Part shown: piece by piece, positions 9,349 to 17,006 of the stretch | Position numbering within the stretch: position 1 is the stretch's first letter | Layout: each line of letters starts with the position of its first letter | Assembly (NCBI GenBank): GCA_017984655.1 | Contig: JAGNZB010000012.1 | Location: forward strand, 1 to 20,680 | Source of the DNA: Candidatus Altimarinota bacterium | GTDB taxonomy: Bacteria > Patescibacteriota > Gracilibacteria > RBG-16-42-10 | Reading direction: 5' to 3' | DNA length: 20,680 nt | The notes under the pieces: generated by a model | Database searches by the model: none | The model's input: the letters and a program-made list of their open reading frames with translations, nothing else | What the model was told of the DNA's origin: nothing | Translations under genes and position numbers: made by a program

Positions 9349-10965
9349 ATGCAACTGACAAAGATCTTCAAGAGATTCTGGACATCGACTAGCATCATGC
9401 TGGCAGGAGCTTCCTTGCTCAGCCGATTACTAGGACTGGTTCGAGACCGTTTGCTGACACATAGCTTTGGTGCCACCCGAGTAGCTGGGGGCATCAGTGA
9501 ACTTGACGCCTACTACGCTGCATTTCAAATCCCAGATCTGCTTTATCAGATCCTGATCATGGGAACAATCTCAGCTTGTTTTGTGCCCTATTTTACTGAT
9601 CTCTACAAAAAGCATGTCCGCAAAGATGAAGCTTGGCAATTAGCAAACAATACACTCACCAGTATTACTTTGGTAATACTAGTGCTGATCTTGGTTAGCT
9701 TTGTCTTTACCAACCAATTAGTGAGGATCTTCACGCTCGGTATGAGTGAAGAGAGCAGGGCACTGACAGTGACCCTGACTCGGATCATGCTACTATCACC
9801 ACTATTCTTTTCGATTAGCGCGATTACTGGAGCCATCTCACATAGCCTCAAACGATTCGTAGCATTTGCAGTGGCTCCGATTTTTTACAACTTAGCGATC
9901 ATTGCCAGCATTATTTTCCTCAAACCCACTTGGGGCATTACTGGTATTAGTATTGGTGTAGTGATCGGCGCAGTACTACATGCCACTATTCAGCTCATTT
10001 CAGCAATCAAAGGCGGATTTCGATTCTCCTTTCTAATTGATTGGCAAAATCAGAAATTCACCCAAATGGTCCGTAGTAGTATTCCTAGAATTATGTCCCT
10101 GGGTGTCGCCCAGATCAATATCATTAGTGATACTGCACTCGCTTCATTATTGGCAGTGGGTAGCATTACGATCTTCACGTTAGCTCAGAATATCCAGAGT
10201 TTTCCCTTGGGCATTATTGGCGTCTCCGTAGCAGTAGCTAGCTTTCCTTACATGAGCGAGCTTGTCATTGAGAAGAATTATCAGAAATTGGGACAGTTTA
10301 TTACCGAAAAGATCAAAAAAATTATCTACATTCTGCTACCACTCACCGTAATCAGCATCCTTCTTCGTACTGAGATCACTCAGCTATTATTTGGTAGCGG
10401 CCGATTCAACTGGACCGACACGATCAATACAGCAAACACATTTGCGTTGTTTGCGATTAGTTTTATTTTTCAAAGTATTCTACCACTACTCAGTCGCGCT
10501 TTTTATGCATTCAAGGACACGATGACTCCCTTCAAAGTCTCTTGTGTCAGCATTGCCGTCCATGTTGCTATCAGCATTCTATTGATCGTATTTTTCAAAG
10601 GTGACGTCACGATGTTAGCAATCTCATTTAGCATCGCCAGCATTTTCCAAACACTCTTTCTGCTCCACAGATTACAACACAACCATCCTGTGCAATTTAC
10701 TTCCTCGGGACTAGCGCGGTTTCTGGTGACTAGTAGTGGTGCTGCTCTTACTACTGCTCTAATTGGTTATGCCTGCTACATCATAGTGGATACCACAGTC
10801 GGTCCGATTGATTCCATACTAAAAGTAGCGGGTAAGCTAGTCATTGTGACCATCCTTACTGGCGCTACTTATATTGGTTCCCAACAACTATTTGGCAATC
10901 ATCTCACTACTATGCTTGGTCTCAATCTTCATCAGAAAGAAACCACAAATAGACTAGCAGATTAA
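9349..10965 (+). CDS. murJ: Lipid II flippase MurJ (MviN family)
   Basis: MurJ moves undecaprenyl-linked peptidoglycan precursor (lipid II) from the inner to the outer face of the cytoplasmic membrane. The 538-residue protein shows the MviN/MurJ N-terminal signature SRLLGLVRDRLL (residues 25-36) followed by the ELDAYYAAFQIPDLL helix (51-65), which holds charged residues of the transport cavity. About 14 membrane helices follow, consistent with the MOP superfamily. The length matches the family (about 500-550). It is the last gene of the ftsH run. Its stop codon abuts the stop of the opposing rpmA with no intervening base, so no terminator fits between them. Presence of MurJ implies a peptidoglycan wall. 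Confidence 0.94.
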   Translation: MQLTKIFKRFWTSTSIMLAGASLLSRLLGLVRDRLLTHSFGATRVAGGISELDAYYAAFQIPDLLYQILIMGTISACFVPYFTDLYKKHVRKDEAWQLANNTLTSITLVILVLILVSFVFTNQLVRIFTLGMSEESRALTVTLTRIMLLSPLFFSISAITGAISHSLKRFVAFAVAPIFYNLAIIASIIFLKPTWGITGISIGVVIGAVLHATIQLISAIKGGFRFSFLIDWQNQKFTQMVRSSIPRIMSLGVAQINIISDTALASLLAVGSITIFTLAQNIQSFPLGIIGVSVAVASFPYMSELVIEKNYQKLGQFITEKIKKIIYILLPLTVISILLRTEITQLLFGSGRFNWTDTINTANTFALFAISFIFQSILPLLSRAFYAFKDTMTPFKVSCVSIAVHVAISILLIVFFKGDVTMLAISFSIASIFQTLFLLHRLQHNHPVQFTSSGLARFLVTSSGAALTTALIGYACYIIVDTTVGPIDSILKVAGKLVIVTILTGATYIGSQQLFGNHLTTMLGLNLHQKETTNRLAD

Positions 10966-11250
10966 TTAAACAAGGATCGGAGTAATATTGACGAAGACTC
11001 TCTTATAAGTACGTCCATCGAAACGCTTACGATTCTTCTCCTGGAAGCTCACTTCACCATCGACCAATGCATACAAGGTAAAGTCTTTGCCTTGCGCTAC
11101 ATTTGATCCTGGGTAGAACTTGTTACCTTTCTGACGGATAATAATTCCTCCGGCAGTTGTCACTTGGCCTGCAAAGAGTTTTACTCCCAATCTTTTCGCT
11201 ACTGAATCACGACCGTTAAACGTCGTACCACCGGCTTTTTTCGTTGCCAT
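10966..11250 (-). CDS. rpmA: Ribosomal protein bL27
   Basis: bL27 is a large-subunit protein whose N-terminal tail reaches the peptidyl transferase centre. The chosen ATG at 11250 gives a 94-residue protein starting [10 protein letters not shown], with the family core [18 protein letters not shown], a GGIIIRQKG segment and the [12 protein letters not shown] and TLYALVDG motifs. A longer in-frame start at 11304 is rejected because it would place the -35/-10 promoter elements inside the coding region and adds 18 residues unlike any L27. No cleavable N-terminal extension of the Firmicutes type is seen. rplU (L21), the usual partner, is not adjacent. Confidence 0.97.
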   Translation of the reverse strand: MATKKAGGTTFNGRDSVAKRLGVKLFAGQVTTAGGIIIRQKGNKFYPGSNVAQGKDFTLYALVDGEVSFQEKNRKRFDGRTYKRVFVNITPILV

Positions 11251-11280
11251 AGTAAATAATACTTTAAATTGGACGTGCCG

Positions 11281-11308
11281 ATTATAGCATGAGTCCGATT
11301 GCAATCAA
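11281..11308 (-). promoter_or_regulatory. rpmA promoter
   Basis: On the minus strand TTGATT (11308-11303) is followed after 16 bases by a perfect TATAAT (11286-11281). The start point should fall near 11274, leaving a leader of about 24 bases without an SD motif. The position supports the ATG at 11250 as the rpmA start. Confidence 0.75.
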
Positions 11309-11358
11309 GTGATTGATTCGTTTTCACAAAAATCGACACCATTTACTTGGCACAAACA

Positions 11359-12468
11359 CTAAGTCAATTTCTCCATCATAGTGATTTGACGACCGACAAA
11401 CTGGCCAGCACGAATATAATCTGCTGTAAATGTCGTTACCCAACCAGCTTGGCTGAGAATATCCCAAGATCGCTTTGCCAAGCGAGATGTACCATCTGCA
11501 AGCACAGTAACTGGAGTCACTAGCACCATCTTTTTGATTGCAGAATCACGCAAGCGCAAAAAGAACTGTTGATACGTCGGCTCCACACGCTGCCAAAAAT
11601 GCTGGAGCTCTTCTCCACGCGCAAGTGCTTTGGACAACGGTGGCCCCAAATAACCTTCAGCCACAATCACACAAGGAGCCTCAGGTTCTTTCAACCAGGC
11701 TCGAGTACAGTCTTGTTGCCAAATATCCTCAATCAGATTTTGTTTTTCCAGTGATACCAATGCCTTACTGTTTTTTTCGGTTTCAACAATTGCTTTCGCA
11801 TCCACATCACTACCACAAACACGATGCCCCATCAGAGCGGCTTCAACCACGACAGTGCCCGTACCACAGAAGGGATCCCAGATCAGAGTCTCTGCTGACA
11901 CTTTGGCCCCATTGATCATGATTTGTGCCAGCTTAGGAGGCAACATCCCTCTTTGCATTGATCGTGCCGGCTTATCATAATCACGCTCGCTATAGGCTTG
12001 AACTGTCTGCTGGGCAATCGCTCGCCCCAAATACATTTGATTATTGTTATCAGCCATCCACCATAATACTAGTCCATCTTCTTCAACCAAATAGGTCTTG
12101 TTTACTCTAAAACGAATTTTGAGTTTGGATTGCTCAAAAATATGACGCTTGAGTTCACTGAGCATAGTAGTCCGAGCCTCTTCAGAGCAACTAGGTGCCA
12201 ATAAAGTCACTTCTTTATTGGTCCCCAACCATTCCAAATCGAAACTACTAACCGCTTCGGTCCAGTTGGCACTAGGAGCCTCAGGCAACAGGATCACTTC
12301 ACGAATCCCGCCCAAACAAGCTAATTGAGCTTGCCAATCAAGAGCAGGCACGTGGCGATTGGCAACAAACACACCATTTTTACCTTCTTGCCAATGAGCA
12401 GGATCGATCAAAGTACCTAGTTCCCAAGCCGATAATTGATGATGGGAACCAAAGTAAAAGAAATACAT
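11359..12468 (-). CDS. Trm11/UPF0020-like RNA (guanine-N2) methyltransferase
   Basis: This is probably an S-adenosylmethionine-dependent tRNA methyltransferase related to Trm11/TrmG10, which forms m2G or m2,2G at position 10. The 369-residue protein starts with the typical short beta strand (MYFFYFGSHHQLSAWEL). It has an RDYDKPARS...GMLPPKLAQIMIN segment (about 162-185) characteristic of the family just before the catalytic domain, SAM-binding motif I DPFCGTGT at 198-205 and an acidic loop GSDVD at 219-223. The usual catalytic (D/N)PPY is replaced by EGYLGPP at 271-277. No THUMP domain is convincingly visible in the roughly 160-residue N-terminal half. An alternative would be an adenine-N6 DNA methyltransferase, but the family-specific segment favours RNA. 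Confidence 0.78.
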   Translation of the reverse strand: MYFFYFGSHHQLSAWELGTLIDPAHWQEGKNGVFVANRHVPALDWQAQLACLGGIREVILLPEAPSANWTEAVSSFDLEWLGTNKEVTLLAPSCSEEARTTMLSELKRHIFEQSKLKIRFRVNKTYLVEEDGLVLWWMADNNNQMYLGRAIAQQTVQAYSERDYDKPARSMQRGMLPPKLAQIMINGAKVSAETLIWDPFCGTGTVVVEAALMGHRVCGSDVDAKAIVETEKNSKALVSLEKQNLIEDIWQQDCTRAWLKEPEAPCVIVAEGYLGPPLSKALARGEELQHFWQRVEPTYQQFFLRLRDSAIKKMVLVTPVTVLADGTSRLAKRSWDILSQAGWVTTFTADYIRAGQFVGRQITMMEKLT

Positions 12469-12536
12469 AAATGAAATTCAAGAACGCGACTAGAGACACC
12501 ACGCACAGTACAATGTGAACCTATTTATCACAACTC

Positions 12537-12728
12537 ATGCATCCATTGATCAAGAAATATCAAGCTTGGCTACTACTTTGTGCCAGCCTTACCTGGAGTA
12601 TGGCCGCTTACGCTACAGGCTACGAGCAGGGGAAAGCACAACAAGCTTGTGATCCATTCCAACTGATCAATGACACGGCCACACATCCTTATCCCACCAT
12701 CGAAGAACTACTGAAGAAAGCCAAATAA
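12537..12728 (+). CDS. Small secreted or membrane-anchored peptide (63 aa)
   Basis: This short frame fills the gap between two minus-strand genes. It has a basic N-terminus (HPLIKKYQ), a hydrophobic stretch (WLLLCASLTWSMAAYA, about 11-26) ending in an AxA-like signal peptidase I site (AYA), and a mature part of about 37 residues with one cysteine. It is unrelated to any family I know. A TACAAT box at 12509-12514 could be its -10, but no clear -35 is seen. Its stop abuts the stop of the opposing gene at 12729. The signal-peptide architecture and use of the otherwise empty gap support a real gene, but the shortness leaves doubt. Confidence 0.5.
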   Translation: MHPLIKKYQAWLLLCASLTWSMAAYATGYEQGKAQQACDPFQLINDTATHPYPTIEELLKKAK

Positions 12729-14084
12729 CTACTCAATCATTTCCAATTTCTTTTCATAGTGAAGACGCTCTTCTTCAGCATAACTCACCTTATCAAGATC
12801 ATAAGCAGGAATCTTGGCTAGTAAAAAGTCAATAACCTGATCATAAGGAATCGTTTCACGCTTACCAGTATTCATATCGCGGACAATCACCACATTCTCA
12901 GCTACTTCCATACGTCCTAGTACCAATGAATAAGGGATCTTGAGCTTGTATGCTATATCCACTTGTTCATGCATGCTTCCCTTACCCATACTAGCGATCG
13001 CCTTGATACCTTGATCACGAAGCGCGTAGAGCAGTGCTAGACCTCGCTTCTTACCTTCTACACCAAGTTGGGCAATATAGACATGAATATTGTCCTTGTA
13101 AGGTACGAAAACATGATGCTTTTGCATAGCGATGATCACAGCCTCGAGATTGACCAAAAGTGACCGGCCAGAAATGCCTTCAAAGCTGTCATCAGCCATC
13201 AAACGGGTAAAATGCGTCAACTGACCAATCATTTTGTCATCCAAATGAATTTCACCATAAAGCGGCTCATAAATAGCGAGATCAGTAGGGAATAAATTGG
13301 ACTCCCATGTAAAGGGGACTCCCAAAATATGCATGTACTCTTCCAAGTGATGATAAAAGTCACGAGTCTCAGCATCAAAATAATTTTCCAGAACCGGTGC
13401 CAACTTGAGCAAAATCTGACAATCCTCTTCAACACAGCGCAACAAAGCAAAAATATCATTGTTCTGTAATGACTGAGCACATTTCGCACAGAGAGAACGT
13501 TCTTTACCAGTATAATACTGGTGAAAATCTTCAAGATACTGACGACGACTTTCCGCTGTGCCAATTTTGGACAGCTTAATGACCAAACGCTCTTCCAATC
13601 CCACATCCTTACAGATCAAGTACCAGAGTTTGAGCGATTGTGCATCCAGAACGGGATCATCTTCACCAAGAATCTCAATATCCAAACCCAAGAATTGTTC
13701 CAAAACTGTTTGGTCATTCTCTGCCCAATGATGATCGGCACGGAAACACATATCCAAACTGTACAGCTCGACCGGTTGAGGCAGATTGTACATCTTATGG
13801 GTAGTATATGCTCGCAACATACCCAACATGAAGTTTTTGCGCAGCAATAAGTCATTTGACTCAGTTGGAGAATAGCGCACCTGGACATGCTCACCCCAAT
13901 GCACCGGTGGCAAATTTTCTAAAATCACGGTACGTTCAAAAAGTGGTGTACTGATACGCAAGACACCAGCCTGACGACATCGATACCGAATTGCTTTCTT
14001 TAGATACGAAGCCACACTATGGTCTTTTGGCAACATGTCACGCATACCACGAGGGAGACTAAAAAAAAGCTTTTTCTTTGCCAC
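12729..14084 (-). CDS. HisRS-family protein with degenerate catalytic motifs (class II aaRS paralogue)
   Basis: The 451-residue protein follows histidyl-tRNA synthetase along its length: PRGMRDMLP at 11-19, LPQPVELY at 101-108, a LEQFLGLDIEILGEDDPVLDAQ-like segment after motif 2 (128-149), a four-cysteine insertion (C199, C202, C217, C222), and a C-terminal anticodon-binding domain (IPYSLVLGRMEVAENV). The active site has changed. RPEGT is replaced by RKNFM (82-86). Motif 2 keeps only FR (114-115) and loses the following HERPQxGRYRQFHQ. The histidine-binding LVRGLDYY is replaced by LFPTDLAIY (264-272). GGRYDGL is unrecognisable, and the motif 3 arginine is absent (NLEAV, 312-316). Histidine activation is therefore unlikely and a true HisRS should lie elsewhere. 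HisZ, the other known HisRS paralogue, lacks the anticodon domain that is present here. A regulatory or tRNA-binding role is possible but unproven. Confidence 0.8.
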   Translation of the reverse strand: MAKKKLFFSLPRGMRDMLPKDHSVASYLKKAIRYRCRQAGVLRISTPLFERTVILENLPPVHWGEHVQVRYSPTESNDLLLRKNFMLGMLRAYTTHKMYNLPQPVELYSLDMCFRADHHWAENDQTVLEQFLGLDIEILGEDDPVLDAQSLKLWYLICKDVGLEERLVIKLSKIGTAESRRQYLEDFHQYYTGKERSLCAKCAQSLQNNDIFALLRCVEEDCQILLKLAPVLENYFDAETRDFYHHLEEYMHILGVPFTWESNLFPTDLAIYEPLYGEIHLDDKMIGQLTHFTRLMADDSFEGISGRSLLVNLEAVIIAMQKHHVFVPYKDNIHVYIAQLGVEGKKRGLALLYALRDQGIKAIASMGKGSMHEQVDIAYKLKIPYSLVLGRMEVAENVVIVRDMNTGKRETIPYDQVIDFLLAKIPAYDLDKVSYAEEERLHYEKKLEMIE

Positions 14085-14110
14085 AGGGAAAATTGGTGAA
14101 GTTTAAAGCA

Positions 14111-14139
14111 AATATGACAGTATTAGGCCAATACTGCAA
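14111..14139 (-). promoter_or_regulatory. Candidate promoter of the HisRS-like gene with dyad in the spacer
   Basis: On the minus strand TTGCAG (14139-14134) and CATATT (14116-14111) are 17 bases apart. The spacer contains a palindrome with perfect 7-bp arms, CAGTATT and AATACTG, separated by 5 bases (14118-14136). It would be an apt operator position. Confidence 0.45.
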
Positions 14140-14144
14140 GAGAA

Positions 14145-14173
14145 TTGCATTGAATTGACAACGTAACTATTAT
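14145..14173 (+). promoter_or_regulatory. Candidate promoter of the SLH-CAP gene
   Basis: TTGCAT (14145-14150) and TATTAT (14168-14173) are spaced by 17 bases and lie about 50 bases before the ATG at 14222. A perfect TTGACA at 14155 has no matching -10 at the right distance. The promoter is back-to-back with that of the HisRS-like gene. Confidence 0.45.
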
Positions 14174-14221
14174 TAGGGCAGTCCGTACTCAGTATCATTA
14201 GTAGCCATTTATCACTAGCTT

Positions 14222-15457
14222 ATGCGTTTATTACCAAAGGTTATCATCAATTGTGGATTGTGCTTTACTTTAATTTTCACATCATTAGTAGCGCAAGCTA
14301 GTACCACAACTCCCTCAGCAACAAGCACACCTAGTCCCACCCCAACCCCAACTCCCACCAGCAAGGCTGAAATTATCTTCCAAGACATTGATAAAGGCTA
14401 CTGGGCTTATGACGCTATTCAAAATGTAGTGAGCAAAAAAATCATGAACGGTTACAGTGATGGGCGCTTCGGACCTGACCAACCACTGACAAGAGCAGAA
14501 ACCACCAAAGTAATTACTTTGGCCACTACTGACTATCGTCCCAGTACCCAAACTGGCGCCACAGTCCCCTTTAGTGATGTGCAGAGTAGTGACACCCTCC
14601 TCCCTTACATCCGCTACGCATACGACCAGAAGATGGTACGAGGATATCCTGATCGGACATTCAAGCCGACACAGTCTGTCAGTAGAGCTGAATTCATCAA
14701 AATCTTCATTGTCGCCACCGACAACCAGTTACAAGACAGCAATATTGGCGAAGCTTTTTTGGATGTACCACCAAGTTATGAGCTAGCTACCTACATTTAC
14801 TCAGCTAGAGCTCTAGGATACATCAAAGGCAGTACCAATGGTTTATTTTTGCCCAATGCCCCAATTACCAGAGCTGAAGCAGTTAAAATCCTCAATAATT
14901 ATCTCAATGATCAGGACATGATATTCGCGGCAGTGAGCGAACTAGAGCAGAAAATGTTCACTACTATCAATGAAAAACGAGCAGCAGAAAAAAAAGTACT
15001 GTTCATCCTCGATCCCAAACTCTCTGGTGTTGCAAAACGCCAAAGCCAAGAACTCTATGATCAGTGGCATTTCCTCGACAAACAACAAAAGAAAGATTAT
15101 GAAACTAGTCACGCGACATCTACCGAGCAAGAAAAACGTCGCCCATGGACATCACACCGCAATGCAGCCGGCCAGACATTTGACCAGTGGTTTGCTTTGG
15201 CAAGTAAAAAATATACGATCACCTATACGGAAGCGAGCCAAAATATCGCCCATGCTTTCTATGACAATGCCACTCCCCAAGATCGCATCATCGACATCAT
15301 CAACAAAATGCTAGAGAAAGCAGACAATGGCAGCTATCTCTACTCTCATGCATTCAACATCATGGGCACCTATGTAGGCTATACCCATGTTGGTATTGGT
15401 ATCGTTCTCGGTGAAACTCCAGATGAGATGTATGTCACCCAGATATTTACTAAGTAA
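14222..15457 (+). CDS. Secreted SLH-CAP surface protein
   Basis: The 411-residue protein has a signal peptide (about 1-27, hydrophobic core then AQA), a Ser/Thr/Pro linker (28-47), three S-layer homology domains and a C-terminal CAP/SCP domain. The SLH repeats lie at about 53-102, 116-166 and 179-228, each with an F-x-D-V/I start, a G-Y-x-D-x-x-F-x-P-like centre (G-S-x-x-x-x-F-x-P in the third) and a T/S-R-A-E end. The CAP domain is at about 240-411. SLH triplets bind pyruvylated wall polymers, so the protein should sit at the cell surface. CAP domains are found in secreted proteins of varied function. Here the two CAP histidines seem present (H312 and H376), while the usual GEN motif reads SQN (Gln340 for Glu), so activity may be altered. 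The linker resembles those of the PKD protein. Confidence 0.88.
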   Translation: MRLLPKVIINCGLCFTLIFTSLVAQASTTTPSATSTPSPTPTPTPTSKAEIIFQDIDKGYWAYDAIQNVVSKKIMNGYSDGRFGPDQPLTRAETTKVITLATTDYRPSTQTGATVPFSDVQSSDTLLPYIRYAYDQKMVRGYPDRTFKPTQSVSRAEFIKIFIVATDNQLQDSNIGEAFLDVPPSYELATYIYSARALGYIKGSTNGLFLPNAPITRAEAVKILNNYLNDQDMIFAAVSELEQKMFTTINEKRAAEKKVLFILDPKLSGVAKRQSQELYDQWHFLDKQQKKDYETSHATSTEQEKRRPWTSHRNAAGQTFDQWFALASKKYTITYTEASQNIAHAFYDNATPQDRIIDIINKMLEKADNGSYLYSHAFNIMGTYVGYTHVGIGIVLGETPDEMYVTQIFTK

Positions 15458-15486
15458 TTGACAGGGGAGGGAACCTACGATATCAA
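15458..15486 (+). promoter_or_regulatory. Candidate greA promoter
   Basis: A perfect TTGACA (15458-15463) begins on the base right after the SLH-CAP stop codon, followed after 17 bases by TATCAA (15481-15486). The start point would be about 15493, giving greA a short leader of about 23 bases. Confidence 0.6.
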
Positions 15487-15515
15487 TTGCGTGTATACGG
15501 ATAATAACTTTTTCT

Positions 15516-16037
15516 ATGGCAAAAACTACTAGCAAGAAAGCTACCAAGGCCAGCGCAGGACAATCACATGATGAAGAGATCCTGATCACCCAAGAAGGTT
15601 TGGATGCCCTAAAGTCAGAACTTGCTGAACTCAAAACCTCACGCCGCAAAGAGGTCGCACAGAGACTAAAAGAGGCAATTAGTTACGGTGACTTATCCGA
15701 AAACTCAGAATACGAAGAAGCTCGAAACGAACAAGCTTTCGTCGAGAGTCGTATCGCAGTAGTCGAACAACAAATCAAGCATGCCAAAGTAATCTCAGGT
15801 GCCAACAAGCATGTCAAAGTGATTCAGGTAGGTCATGCTGTCACTCTACTCAATACCCAATCAGACCAAGAAGAAGTATACAACATCGTCGGTTCTACAG
15901 AAGCAGACCCACTCAATGGCAAGATCTCAAACGAATCTCCAGTAGGCAAAGGAATCCTAGGCAAAGGAGTAGGCGACAAGGTCAATATCAACGTACCAGA
16001 AGGTATCGCCAGCTACGAAATAGTCAAAATCGACTAA
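15516..16037 (+). CDS. greA: Transcription elongation factor GreA
   Basis: GreA enters the RNA polymerase secondary channel and stimulates cleavage of backtracked RNA. The 173-residue protein has the N-terminal antiparallel coiled coil with the acidic tip motif GDLSENSEYEEA at 58-69, whose Asp and Glu residues coordinate the catalytic magnesium, and the C-terminal FKBP-like domain ending in a GDKVNINVPEGIASYEI segment. Relative to E. coli GreA (158 residues) it carries a Lys/Ala/Ser-rich N-terminal extension of about 15-20 residues, probably disordered. It is followed by a long hairpin and faces a convergent gene. Confidence 0.96.
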   Translation: MAKTTSKKATKASAGQSHDEEILITQEGLDALKSELAELKTSRRKEVAQRLKEAISYGDLSENSEYEEARNEQAFVESRIAVVEQQIKHAKVISGANKHVKVIQVGHAVTLLNTQSDQEEVYNIVGSTEADPLNGKISNESPVGKGILGKGVGDKVNINVPEGIASYEIVKID

Positions 16038-16047
16038 TCTCCAGTAG

Positions 16048-16093
16048 ACACCAAAAGAGCTAGTGAGGAAAAACCAACTAGCTCTTTTGGTGT
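16048..16093. terminator. Long perfect hairpin between convergent genes, probable bidirectional terminator
   Basis: Seventeen-base arms (16048-16064 and 16077-16093) are perfectly complementary around a 12-base loop. The hairpin begins 10 bases after the greA stop and ends 12 bases before the stop of the opposing gene. Neither strand has a U-tract right after the stem, only TTTT inside it, so it is not a canonical intrinsic terminator. Its position between converging genes makes a bidirectional terminator or mRNA 3'-end stabiliser the best reading. Confidence 0.7.
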
Positions 16094-16105
16094 ACAAAAA
16101 CACTC

Positions 16106-16957
16106 TTACTGTCTACGGATTAGAATCAAACCAGGATCATCAGCATCAACTACCTGAACATTATCGATCAACGCCTGACGATTGAGCTGAATATTATTGA
16201 CACGCTTATCAGCACGAACAAACAAAGGCGCTGCTAATTTGATCACATCATTGAGGAGTCCCTGGTGAACAGTGATACTAGTACGTACTTCAATAGTCTT
16301 CTGATAAGCCTGATAGGCAGCAGTGACATCTGATCCTGAGGTTTGTTGCTCAAGAGCGGTATTCAAAGCAACCAATGATTGCTGCACCTCAGTATCAGCG
16401 AGTGCAAAGGCCAACTTAGTCTGCTCTAGATCACGAGTGAGTCCGTCCACCAATTGCTGGGCAGTTGCTAGAGTACTGGTCAATTTCTGCTCATAGAGAC
16501 TCAGTGCTTGCGCGCGATCTGAAGAACCAGCCAAATAAGACAAGACATCGTAGTCGATCGCACTCTCCAAAGTATTCAAAGCCTGCAGCAAAGCCACTCG
16601 ACTATCACTTTGTGAATAAGCGGGATTGGTATCAAGAGAGAAATAAGGCTGCAGTACTCGATTATAGTCCGCACTACCAAGCTTCGCAGTAGCATTCATT
16701 GCCCCACGAGTAGTAGCACCTTGCTCCAAAGCCCCCACACTGACAGAGTCAGTGACAGGCTGAACTGGTATAGCTGTACCACGACCTCCAAAAAGATAAA
16801 TCAGCAACCAAATCAACAAAAAAAGTGCAAAGATAGCTAACACCACCTTACCCCAAGGAACATTCGATATGAGCTCTCTAAGCCGCGAACTACCATCTAC
16901 TTCATCTTCGACAGCAGGCTCTTCAGAAAGCAGGCTATTATTCGGAGTAGTATCCAT
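16106..16957 (-). CDS. Single-pass membrane protein with helical extracytoplasmic domain (283 aa), unknown function
   Basis: I do not recognise the family. An acidic cytoplasmic N-terminus of about 35 residues leads to one membrane helix (about 36-56, rich in Leu, Ile and Phe). A 225-residue outer domain follows, with no cysteine, long helical stretches rich in Ala, Gln, Leu and Ser (about 100-240), and a final beta-like ADDPGLILIRRQ end. The pattern suggests a helical bundle or coiled-coil domain outside the membrane. It is transcribed divergently from tRNA-Phe and converges on greA. Confidence 0.8.
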   Translation of the reverse strand: MDTTPNNSLLSEEPAVEDEVDGSSRLRELISNVPWGKVVLAIFALFLLIWLLIYLFGGRGTAIPVQPVTDSVSVGALEQGATTRGAMNATAKLGSADYNRVLQPYFSLDTNPAYSQSDSRVALLQALNTLESAIDYDVLSYLAGSSDRAQALSLYEQKLTSTLATAQQLVDGLTRDLEQTKLAFALADTEVQQSLVALNTALEQQTSGSDVTAAYQAYQKTIEVRTSITVHQGLLNDVIKLAAPLFVRADKRVNNIQLNRQALIDNVQVVDADDPGLILIRRQ

Positions 16958-16974
16958 AGAAATTTAGACTTGAT

Positions 16975-17003
16975 ATTACAATACAACAATACTACAGTGT
17001 CAA
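16975..17003 (-). promoter_or_regulatory. Promoter of the 283-aa membrane protein gene
   Basis: On the minus strand a perfect TTGACA (17003-16998) is followed after 17 bases by TGTAAT (16980-16975), 18 bases before the ATG at 16957. The -35 box lies 3 bases from the -35 box of the divergent tRNA promoter. Confidence 0.65.
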
Positions 17004-17006
17004 TGA

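Noticed and set aside
11251..11304. Longer in-frame start for rpmA
   Set aside because: It overlaps a strong promoter and adds residues not found in L27; ATG at 11250 gives the expected N-terminus.
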